Part shown: in pieces, positions 1-6,769 of the stretch
How the letters are laid out: every line of letters starts with the position of its first letter
Numbering within the stretch: position 1 is the stretch's first letter
Assembly (NCBI GenBank): GCA_934631985.1
Contig: CAKTYE010000042.1
Span: forward strand, 1-21,672
Source of the DNA: an uncultured Clostridia bacterium
GTDB lineage: Bacteria; Bacillota; Clostridia; Christensenellales; Aristaeellaceae
Reading direction: 5' to 3'
DNA: 21,672 nucleotides
Made by a program: the position numbers and the translations under genes
The notes under the pieces: model-generated
What the model was told of the DNA's origin: nothing
The model's database searches: none
What the model saw: the letters and a program-made list of their open reading frames with translations, nothing else

Positions 1-30
1 TGCTTATAAAGAATGCGCCCCGAAGGTTTC

Positions 31-72
31 CAAAGGGCGATCGGAAAGCCCTTTGGTCGGCCCGCAGGCCGA
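31..72. repeat. Two adjacent small hairpins at left edge
   Basis: Two perfect stem-loops lie side by side. The first pairs CAAAGGGC (31-38) with GCCCTTTG (48-55), an 8-bp stem with a 9-nt loop. The second pairs TCGGCC (57-62) with GGCCGA (67-72), a 6-bp stem with a 4-nt loop. No T-tract follows directly, so a standard intrinsic terminator is not supported. They may belong to the end of a gene or RNA left of the window. No coding frame in 1-157 is convincing. Confidence 0.4.
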
Positions 73-157
73 TTCCCCGTGCCGGAAGAACATATACTAT
101 ATCGGAGCATCCGGCAAATTGTTACAGAAACACCCCTCCCTTTTTTCGGCACAGACG

Positions 158-185
158 TTTACAACCTTGCATTCTGTGCTATACT
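158..185 (+). promoter_or_regulatory. Putative sigma-A promoter for the Q/P-rich membrane protein
   Basis: A TTTACA -35 box (158-163) and a TATACT -10 box (180-185) are separated by 16 bp. Transcription would start near 192, giving a leader of about 95 nt before the ATG at 289. This assignment comes from sequence matching only. Confidence 0.5.
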
Positions 186-288
186 TATGCTGTAACAAGC
201 GTGTATGCAAGCCGTTTCGGGCTTCGAGATCAACCGAGAACCGAGCTTCCCCGTGGGACGGGGCGGCAGAAAGGCGGAGAAGATACGG

Positions 289-1716
289 ATGAATAACGGA
301 CAGCAGAATTATCAGCAAAATCCTGCGGCCGGTCAGCAGCCTGTACAGGGCGGATACCCGCCCCAGGGCATGTATCCGCAGGGCAATCGGCCCTATCAGC
401 CGCAGGGCTATGCCAATCAAGGGCAGACGGCGCAGGGGTATGCACCGCAGGGCCAACCCGTACAGGGACAGGCACCTCAGGGCTATGCGCAGCAGCCGTA
501 TGGGCAGGCACCTCAGGGGATGAACCGCGGCTATGCGCAGCAGCCCCAGGGCTATTATCAGGGCCAGCCCATGCAGGGGCAGGTACCCCAGGGTTACCCG
601 CAGCAGGGGTATGGTCAGCCGCAGCAGAGCTATCCTCCGCAGCAGAACTACGGCATGCCCGGCTATCCCGGCCCCGGCGGATACCCGAACGGCATGTATC
701 AGCAGCCTGCGCCCCAGCAGCCGCAGAAAAAGCCCTTCCCGGTGGAGTTGGCAGCGAAGATTGCACTGTTTGCCGTGCTTCCGGTGCTGTTTGTGCTGAG
801 CGTTGTGCTGGCAAACACCGTGCTGAAGTGGATTTTCGTGGTGCTGGCAGTGGCGGGCGTGGGCTTCCTGTGGGTCAAGCCTGTGCTGCCGGGCAACACG
901 CGGCTGACGCTGACGGCGGTGTACGCGGCGGCAGTCATTGTGGCGCTGGTCAGTGCGCTGACAGCAGCCCCGGTGGATACGCGCAACGACCCGCAGAGCA
1001 ATAATTCCGCCCAGAACGGCACGGTAGCCAGCAATCCCTTCGGGGATGTGGCGGCGCCGTCCCAGACCACGGACAATACGGGCAACATGCAGCTGGTGGA
1101 CGTTACAACGCCTGCGCCCACGACCTCGCTGGAAAATGACGAAACGGTGGCGCAGTTGTTGTCCTTTTTCTACTTCTGGCGGGCAAATAATTACACCGAT
1201 ATGCTGGGCGTGTGCGCACCCTCCTGGAAGCAAAGCGTTTCCGATCCCAGCACGGCACTGTTCAGCATTCTGGCGAACCGCCGCCCCACCGAATATGAGG
1301 TGGAGGGCATCACGGGTCAGCCGTCGGATACGACCCGCACGGTGACGGTAGTGGCGCTGCTGGATAAGATGACCGGCAAGGATCCCTCCAAGTATCGCAT
1401 GAAGGTCATCATGCTGAAGGAAAACGAGCAGTGGTATGTGGATCCCAAGTCGCTGTCCTCCTCGGAGCCGACGGATGAACCCACGGATGAGCCTACCGCA
1501 ACGCCCACCCCCACGGCAGTGGTCAGCGGCGATACAGTGCTGTATTACAACCCGGATGGCGGCAGCATGTACCATGCAGACCCCAATTGCTCGTCCATCA
1601 ACAAGAAGTACACGCCCCTGAAGGGCAGCTTCAAGTTCAGTGAGATCAACGATAGCAAGTACAGCAAGCTGACCCGGTGCAGCACCTGCAACGCGCCGGT
1701 AAGGCCGACCAACTAA
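289..1716 (+). CDS. Membrane protein with Q/P/G/Y-rich tail and C-terminal Cys/His domain
   Basis: The 475-residue protein has four parts. Residues 1-146 are a low-complexity tail rich in Gln, Pro, Gly and Tyr, with repeated QGYAPQ/QQPYGQ-like units. Residues 153-226 hold about three hydrophobic helices; two lysines (147-148) before the first suggest the tail is cytoplasmic and the C-terminus outside. Residues 283-388 form a globular region that could be NTF2-like, followed by a Pro/Thr/Asp/Glu linker (392-410). Residues 417-472 carry H429, C434, C464 and C467 in a YHxxxxCxxI...CxxC pattern seen at the C-termini of various Firmicute surface proteins, possibly metal-binding. I chose the ATG at 289 because GGCGGAGAAG precedes it and an in-frame upstream start at 205 has no good site. 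The gene has its own promoter and terminator. Its function is unknown; an envelope role is inferred from the topology. Confidence 0.8.
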   Translation: MNNGQQNYQQNPAAGQQPVQGGYPPQGMYPQGNRPYQPQGYANQGQTAQGYAPQGQPVQGQAPQGYAQQPYGQAPQGMNRGYAQQPQGYYQGQPMQGQVPQGYPQQGYGQPQQSYPPQQNYGMPGYPGPGGYPNGMYQQPAPQQPQKKPFPVELAAKIALFAVLPVLFVLSVVLANTVLKWIFVVLAVAGVGFLWVKPVLPGNTRLTLTAVYAAAVIVALVSALTAAPVDTRNDPQSNNSAQNGTVASNPFGDVAAPSQTTDNTGNMQLVDVTTPAPTTSLENDETVAQLLSFFYFWRANNYTDMLGVCAPSWKQSVSDPSTALFSILANRRPTEYEVEGITGQPSDTTRTVTVVALLDKMTGKDPSKYRMKVIMLKENEQWYVDPKSLSSSEPTDEPTDEPTATPTPTAVVSGDTVLYYNPDGGSMYHADPNCSSINKKYTPLKGSFKFSEINDSKYSKLTRCSTCNAPVRPTN

Positions 1717-1726
1717 CAGCATAAAG

Positions 1727-1760
1727 GGGAGCCGCTCCCATGCGGCTCCCTGTGCTTTTT
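1727..1760 (+). terminator. Intrinsic terminator after the Q/P-rich membrane protein gene
   Basis: A perfect 9-bp stem pairs GGGAGCCGC (1727-1735) with GCGGCTCCC (1742-1750) around a 6-nt loop. A T-rich run ending in five Ts follows (to 1760). It starts 10 bp after the stop codon. An in-frame ATG at 1740 lies inside the loop, which argues against that codon as the tilS start. Confidence 0.85.
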
Positions 1761-1775
1761 CGGAGGGAGAAACAG

Positions 1776-3143
1776 GTGACGCTGGAACAGGTTGCGCAGC
1801 GGGTGAGCGTTCAGCTTGCGCCGCTGAAGGGAACAAGACTGATGATCGCCCTGTCCGGCGGCGCGGATTCTGTGGCGCTGACGCTGGCGCTGTGCCGTCT
1901 GCGGGCGTGTGAAGGCTGGGAGCTTCGCGCGGCACATGTGAACCATGGCCTGCGCGGGGCGGAAAGTGACGGAGATGAAGACTTTGTGCGCATCCTGTGC
2001 GCGGCACAGCATTTGCCACTGACCTGTGTGCGGCTTACGCCGCCGACGGGAGCCGGGGAGACCTGGGCGCGGGAGGAACGCTATGCCGCGCTGCTGGCTG
2101 CGGCGCAGCAGGAAGGCTGCGGCGCGGTGGTGCTGGCGCATCATCAGGATGACCAGACGGAGACACTATTGGAGCATCTGCTGCGGGGGTGCGGCCCGGA
2201 GGGGCTGGCTGGCATGCGGCCTATCAGCACCCGTGCGGGTATGACGCTGGTGCGGCCTCTGCTGGGGATTTCCCGGCAGGCTTTGCGGGAAACCCTGCGG
2301 GATGCAAATGCGTCCTGGCGGGAGGATGCCACCAATGGCGAAGCGAACTGTCTGCGGAACCGTCTGCGGCTGGAGGTGCTGCCCATGCTGGAAGCGCTTG
2401 CTCCGGGGGCAGGCGCCAGAATGGCCCAGGCAACGCGCTTGCAGGGGGCCGAGCAGCAGATGCTTGCGGACATGGAGGCGGCATTCCTGCAAGCGCAGGA
2501 TCACGGCTGGGACGCGCTGCCGCTGGCGGCGCTGCGGACGCTGCATCCCGTGATGCAGGGGCGTGTGCTGCGGCGCTGGTGGGCGGAGCTTCCCGGTGAT
2601 CTGCCGCGGTTGGACGAGCGTCAGACGGAAGCATGGCGGGCGCTGATCACGGGCAAGGTGGGAAGCCGCTGCAATCTGCCGGGAGATTGGCATGGCGAGC
2701 GGGGATACCGCTTTCTGCACAGAACGCCGCCGATGCGGGAAATGCTGAAGGAAACGCGGCTCCCGCAGCTAGGGACGTATTGGCAGCAGGACAGATTGCG
2801 CCTGACGGTGACGCCCTGGCAGCCGTCAGACGGACATGGCGATGGTAAACGGGTGCAGGTCATCCCTGCGGCGCTGGTGCAGGCCTGCACCCTGCGCACC
2901 CGGCAGACGGGGGACTGGCTGCGCTCCTTCGGGGGCGGTGGATGCAAGGCGGTGCAGGATGTGCTGACGGATCGCAAGGTAGACGGCGCGCTGCGGGATC
3001 GGGTGCCGATGCTGTGCCGGGGAAAAGAAGTGCTGTGGATCGCCGGGGTGACGGCAGGAAATTTGCCGCATGCTGACGAAAAAGAAAAGTTATGGACGCT
3101 GCGCTGGTCGGGCTGCATGCCCTGGCTGGACGGTCAAGCATGA
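1776..3143 (+). CDS. tilS: tRNA(Ile)-lysidine synthase
   Basis: TilS ligates lysine to the wobble cytidine of the CAU-anticodon tRNA-Ile using ATP, so that the tRNA reads AUA codons. The protein has 455 residues, normal for the long two-domain form. The PP-loop SGGADS lies at residues 27-32 and the HHQDDQTET signature at about 122-130. The C-terminal domain is present: an RxRxTGD motif, then basic residues, then a conserved WIAG motif near the end. I chose the GTG at 1776 because GGAGGGA (1762-1768) lies 7 nt upstream; the ATG at 1740 falls inside a terminator loop. hpt follows 21 bp downstream, the conserved Firmicute order tilS-hpt-ftsH. No promoter is obvious between the terminator and the start, so expression may depend on read-through or on a weak promoter. 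Confidence 0.95.
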   Translation: MTLEQVAQRVSVQLAPLKGTRLMIALSGGADSVALTLALCRLRACEGWELRAAHVNHGLRGAESDGDEDFVRILCAAQHLPLTCVRLTPPTGAGETWAREERYAALLAAAQQEGCGAVVLAHHQDDQTETLLEHLLRGCGPEGLAGMRPISTRAGMTLVRPLLGISRQALRETLRDANASWREDATNGEANCLRNRLRLEVLPMLEALAPGAGARMAQATRLQGAEQQMLADMEAAFLQAQDHGWDALPLAALRTLHPVMQGRVLRRWWAELPGDLPRLDERQTEAWRALITGKVGSRCNLPGDWHGERGYRFLHRTPPMREMLKETRLPQLGTYWQQDRLRLTVTPWQPSDGHGDGKRVQVIPAALVQACTLRTRQTGDWLRSFGGGGCKAVQDVLTDRKVDGALRDRVPMLCRGKEVLWIAGVTAGNLPHADEKEKLWTLRWSGCMPWLDGQA

Positions 3144-3164
3144 GAGAGGAGCGGGCTGAGGCAT

Positions 3165-3731
3165 ATGGAACGGGATGCAAAGCTGTATCAGGATCTGACC
3201 AAGGTATTGGTGACGCGGGAGGAAATTGCGAAGGCTGTCAAGGAGCTGGGTCAGCGGATCACGAAGGACTACGCGGGCAAGGAGCCTGTGCTGGTGGGCA
3301 TTTTGAAGGGCGCGGTAGTGTTCTACAGCGACCTGATCCGGGAGATCGATCTGCCGCTTACCACGGATTTCATGGCGCTTTCCAGCTATGGCAGCGCAAC
3401 GAAAAGCTCTGGCGTGGTGCAGGTGCTGAAGGACTTGAACCGGGACATCACCGGCAGGGACGTAATGATCGTCGAGGATATCGTGGACTCCGGCACGACG
3501 CTGAGCTATCTGAAGAAGTATCTGGCGGATCGGGGCGCGAACTCCATCAAGATCGTGACGCTGCTGGATAAGCCTGCCCGCCGCAGGGTGGAACTGACGG
3601 CGGATTATTACTGCTTCACCATCCCGGATGAGTTTGTGGTGGGCTACGGCCTGGACTATGACGAGAAGTACCGCAACCTACCGGACATCGGTGTGCTGCA
3701 TCCGCGCATTTATGGCGGGAAAGAAGAATAA
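3165..3731 (+). CDS. hpt: Hypoxanthine phosphoribosyltransferase
   Basis: This purine salvage enzyme transfers phosphoribose from PRPP to hypoxanthine, and usually guanine, giving IMP or GMP in the cytoplasm. The protein has 188 residues, typical of the family. The PRPP-binding loop EDIVDSGTTLSYL is at residues 104-116, LVGILKGA (43-50) forms the PPi loop, and KPARR followed by the C-terminal DEFVVGYGLDYDEKYRNLP region completes the fold. The ATG at 3165 follows the tilS stop by 21 bp. The ribosome site is not clear-cut: AGGAG at 3147-3151 is somewhat far and TGAGG at 3157-3161 is close. Co-transcription with tilS is likely. A terminator follows within 20 bp, separating it from ftsH. Confidence 0.95.
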   Translation: MERDAKLYQDLTKVLVTREEIAKAVKELGQRITKDYAGKEPVLVGILKGAVVFYSDLIREIDLPLTTDFMALSSYGSATKSSGVVQVLKDLNRDITGRDVMIVEDIVDSGTTLSYLKKYLADRGANSIKIVTLLDKPARRRVELTADYYCFTIPDEFVVGYGLDYDEKYRNLPDIGVLHPRIYGGKEE

Positions 3732-3750
3732 AAGCATTGAGCCAGTAAGC

Positions 3751-3797
3751 TGCGAGGGAGCGGCTTCCGCACAGGAAGCAGGCTTCCTCGCATTTTT
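3751..3797 (+). terminator. Intrinsic terminator after hpt
   Basis: An 11-bp stem with one G-T pair joins TGCGAGGGAGC (3751-3761) and GCTTCCTCGCA (3782-3792), followed by TTTTT. An inner hairpin GCTTCC (3763-3768)/GGAAGC (3774-3779) stacks inside the loop. It ends the tilS-hpt unit. Confidence 0.85.
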
Positions 3798-3820
3798 ATG
3801 TAAATATCAGGACTTCTGGT

Positions 3821-3850
3821 TTGCATTTGCCTGGGGGAGTATGGTATAAT
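3821..3850 (+). promoter_or_regulatory. Putative sigma-A promoter of ftsH
   Basis: TTGCAT (3821-3826) and a perfect TATAAT (3845-3850) are spaced by 18 bp. The TG two bases before the -10 (TGGTATAAT) makes it an extended -10 promoter. The leader to the start codon is about 30 nt. Confidence 0.8.
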
Positions 3851-3886
3851 GTCCGTTGAATCGACAACTTTAAGGAGGAGCCCGGT

Positions 3887-5893
3887 TTGAAAAAATCTTC
3901 GAGGGGCTTTATGGGATATGTGGTCATCCTGGCGGTGCTGCTTTTGGTGGCGGTGCTGCTGAATGAAGGGATGAGCGCAGGCGGCAGCAAGCGGATCGAA
4001 TATCCGACGCTGCTGGAGATGATCAAGAACGATCAGGTAGATCGCGTTGCCATCCGCAACAACCAGCTGGTGGGCCTGGTCAAGGATTCGACGATCCCTG
4101 CCAGCCAGTTCCCGGAGCAGCGCTATGACTTCGAGACCACCATCGGCGATGACTTTATCGACACCGTGCGGCAGCTGCAGGCGCAGAAGGAAGGCAAGAG
4201 CGTTGAGGAGATCTCCGTCAGCGATCTGAGCTTTACCATTGAATACCGTGCGCCGGTGGAAACGCCCTGGTGGCTGGAATTCCTGCCGTTTATCATCACG
4301 GCGCTGCTGTTTATGGTGCTGTGGTATTTCATGATGCGGGCGCAGAGCGGCGGCAACAGCAAGGTGATGAACTTTGGCAAGAGCCGCGCCCGGATGGCGG
4401 ACTCCAGCCGCAACAAGGTCACCTTTGCGGACGTTGCCGGCGCGGATGAGGAAAAGGAAGAACTTCAGGAAATGGTGGACTTCCTGCGCAACCCGAAGAA
4501 TTATGTGGACATGGGTGCGCGCATCCCGAAGGGCGTGCTGCTGGTAGGCCCTCCCGGCACGGGCAAGACGCTGCTGGCAAAGGCTGTGGCGGGCGAAGCG
4601 AACGTGCCTTTCTTCTCCATTTCCGGCTCGGACTTTGTGGAGATGTTTGTGGGCGTGGGTGCAAGCCGCGTGCGCGATCTGTTTGACCAGGCCAAGAAGG
4701 CTGCGCCGTCCATCGTGTTTATTGACGAGATCGACGCGGTGGGCCGTCATCGCGGCGCGGGTCTGGGCGGCGGTCATGACGAACGCGAGCAGACCCTGAA
4801 CCAGCTGCTGGTGGAAATGGACGGCTTTGCCATCAACGAGGGCGTGATCGTCATGGCGGCGACGAACCGCCGCGATATTCTGGACCCTGCGCTGCTGCGT
4901 CCGGGCCGGTTCGACCGTCAGGTGACGGTGAACTATCCCGACCAGGCGGGCCGTGTCGCTATCCTGAAGGTACACAGCAAGGGCAAGAAGCTGGCGAAGG
5001 ATGTGGACTTGGACAACATTGCCAAGCGCATGCCCTTCTCCACCGGCGCAGAACTGGAAAACGTGATGAACGAGGCCGCGATTCTGGCAGCGCGCGGGCG
5101 CAAGATGGAGATCGACCAGCAGCTGCTGGTGGACGCGATCGCCCGAGTGCAGATGGGGCCGGAAAAGCGCAGCCACAAGGTCAATGAAAAGGATAAGCTG
5201 CTGGTGGCGACGCATGAGAGCGGTCACGCCATCGTGGGCCATCTGCTGCCTGGCTGCGACGAGGTGCATTTGATCACCATTGTGCCGCGGGGTCAGGCGG
5301 CGGGTCATACCTTGTCTCTCCCGGCGGAGGAGCATGACAACATGAGCCGCAGCCAAATGCTGGATCAGGTATGCATGTGCCTGGGCGGTCACGCAGCGGA
5401 GCAGGTGGGCATGGGCGAGATCTATACCGGCTCGTCCTCTGACCTGAAACGGGCCACGGAGCTGTGCCGCCGCATGGTGACCATGTATGGCATGAGCGAT
5501 GAGATCGGCACCGTGTACCTGGCGAACGACCAGGAAGTGTTCGTGGGCATGGAGTTCGGTCAGTCCCGCGACTACAGCGAGGAGGTCGCCGCGCAGATCG
5601 ACCGCGAGGTAAAGCGCCTGCTGGCGGAATGCTATGCCAAGACTGTGAAGCTGCTGGAGGATCACCGCAAGGAAATGGATGCGGTGGTTGCGGCACTGCT
5701 GAAGGAAGAAACCCTGAACCGCAAGGAATTTGTGGCGCTGATGAACGGCGAGGCCCTGCCCACAGGCGGCGACCAGGGAGATAAGCCCCAGCCCACCCCG
5801 GACATTCCTCCGATGGAGAAAAAGCGCGTGACAACCCCGGACAAGCCTGAGATCCCTGACGGCATTTTCCTGGGCGGAACGCCGCGCACATAA
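3887..5893 (+). CDS. ftsH: ATP-dependent zinc metalloprotease FtsH
   Basis: FtsH is a membrane-anchored AAA+ protease that extracts and degrades membrane and some cytoplasmic proteins as a hexamer. The protein has 668 residues. Helices at about 9-25 and 129-150 flank the extracytoplasmic domain. Walker A GPPGTGKT is at 221-228, the FVG pore loop at 254-256, Walker B VFIDEID at 277-283, and an arginine-finger region ATNRRDILDPALLRPGRFDR follows. The zinc site HESGH is at 443-447, with D519 in SSSDL as the probable third ligand. The C-terminal 45 residues are Pro-rich and likely disordered. The start is TTG at 3887, set by AAGGAGG at 3872-3878, 8 nt upstream; no in-frame ATG sits before the first helix at a better site. 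It has its own promoter. Confidence 0.97.
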   Translation: MKKSSRGFMGYVVILAVLLLVAVLLNEGMSAGGSKRIEYPTLLEMIKNDQVDRVAIRNNQLVGLVKDSTIPASQFPEQRYDFETTIGDDFIDTVRQLQAQKEGKSVEEISVSDLSFTIEYRAPVETPWWLEFLPFIITALLFMVLWYFMMRAQSGGNSKVMNFGKSRARMADSSRNKVTFADVAGADEEKEELQEMVDFLRNPKNYVDMGARIPKGVLLVGPPGTGKTLLAKAVAGEANVPFFSISGSDFVEMFVGVGASRVRDLFDQAKKAAPSIVFIDEIDAVGRHRGAGLGGGHDEREQTLNQLLVEMDGFAINEGVIVMAATNRRDILDPALLRPGRFDRQVTVNYPDQAGRVAILKVHSKGKKLAKDVDLDNIAKRMPFSTGAELENVMNEAAILAARGRKMEIDQQLLVDAIARVQMGPEKRSHKVNEKDKLLVATHESGHAIVGHLLPGCDEVHLITIVPRGQAAGHTLSLPAEEHDNMSRSQMLDQVCMCLGGHAAEQVGMGEIYTGSSSDLKRATELCRRMVTMYGMSDEIGTVYLANDQEVFVGMEFGQSRDYSEEVAAQIDREVKRLLAECYAKTVKLLEDHRKEMDAVVAALLKEETLNRKEFVALMNGEALPTGGDQGDKPQPTPDIPPMEKKRVTTPDKPEIPDGIFLGGTPRT

Positions 5894-5896
5894 GCC

Positions 5897-6724
5897 ATGA
5901 AGGCGGATCTGCATGTGCATACCACCTTCAGCGATGGCACCTGCACCCCGGCACAGGTCATGTCCATGGCCTGTGACCGGGGCGTCGATGTACTGGCGAT
6001 TACGGATCATGACGCACTGGAGGGGGCAGATGCGCTGCGGGAAAGCACTGCGCCGATGCAGGTCATTGCGGGCGTGGAGCTGAGCATCGCAGACATGCGC
6101 GGGCTGCATTTGCTGGGTTATGGCGTGGGAACGCAGGCGGGGGAGCTTCGGCAAACCCTTGTGGAGCTGGCGGCAGCTCGGGTGGAACGCGCCCGGGAAA
6201 TGCTGCGCCTGCTGGATAAGCTGGGCTATCCGCTGGAGGATACGCTGCTGACCCAGCAGGGAACGGTGGGACGGGTGCACATTGCCCGGGCCTTGGTGGA
6301 TAAGGGCTGGGTCGGCTCGGTGCAGGAGGCCTTTGACCGCTTCCTGATGGAGGGCGCGCCCGCCTATGTTCCTGGAAAAAGATTGCAGATGATGCAGGCT
6401 TTGGCGCTGCTGGATCGTTGTAGGGTCGTACCTGTTCTGGCGCATCCCGCGCTTTTGCCGGTGGAGGAGAACCTGCTGCCCACACTGCTGAAAAAATGGC
6501 GGGATGCAGGCTTGCAAGGTGTGGAGGTCTACCACCCGGCGCAGCGCAGCCGTGGCTTTGCGGGCTTGGATCGTATGGCGCGGCGTATGGGATTGCTGGT
6601 GACAGGCGGAAGTGATTTTCACACAACGGCCCCGGACAGCCATGGCGCGATCGGCGCGATGTGTCCGCTGTGGCCCGCCATGCAGGCAGACACGGAAGCG
6701 CTGCTTGCACGGCTGTACTCATAA
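5897..6724 (+). CDS. PHP-domain phosphoesterase (YciV/TrpH-like, RNase AM type)
   Basis: The protein has 275 residues with the metal ligands of the PHP family: HVHTTFSDG (6-14), ITDHD (35-39), E61 in GVELS, AHP (182-184) and GSDFH (238-242). The inserted region around GRVHIARALVDKG (125-137) and the AYVPGK motif are typical of the YciV/TrpH subgroup, whose E. coli member (RNase AM) is a 5'-3' exonuclease acting on short RNA and on 3',5'-bisnucleotides. A nucleotide or RNA phosphoesterase role is inferred. The start lies only 3 bp after the ftsH stop with no strong ribosome site of its own, which suggests translational coupling. The family and metal site are secure; the exact substrate is not. 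Confidence 0.88.
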   Translation: MKADLHVHTTFSDGTCTPAQVMSMACDRGVDVLAITDHDALEGADALRESTAPMQVIAGVELSIADMRGLHLLGYGVGTQAGELRQTLVELAAARVERAREMLRLLDKLGYPLEDTLLTQQGTVGRVHIARALVDKGWVGSVQEAFDRFLMEGAPAYVPGKRLQMMQALALLDRCRVVPVLAHPALLPVEENLLPTLLKKWRDAGLQGVEVYHPAQRSRGFAGLDRMARRMGLLVTGGSDFHTTAPDSHGAIGAMCPLWPAMQADTEALLARLYS

Positions 6725-6769
6725 TAATAAAAAGAAAGCACCTGCCTGGCAGGAGAAAGGGGGAAGCGC

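Noticed and set aside
31..72. Possible tRNA or terminator at the left edge
   Set aside because: The arms do not form a cloverleaf, no T-arm consensus is present, and no T-tract follows the hairpins.
13..195. 60-codon open frame at the left edge
   Set aside because: It runs through two hairpins and the promoter, with no ribosome site and no recognisable sequence.
97..2019. 640-codon open frame on the minus strand
   Set aside because: It lies opposite the Q/P-rich gene and tilS, is rich in Arg/His/Leu in a pattern typical of GC-rich antisense frames, and has no ribosome site or recognisable domain.
3710..6643. 977-codon open frame on the minus strand
   Set aside because: It mirrors ftsH and the PHP gene, which are certain, and has the His/Arg/Gln-rich composition of a shadow frame.
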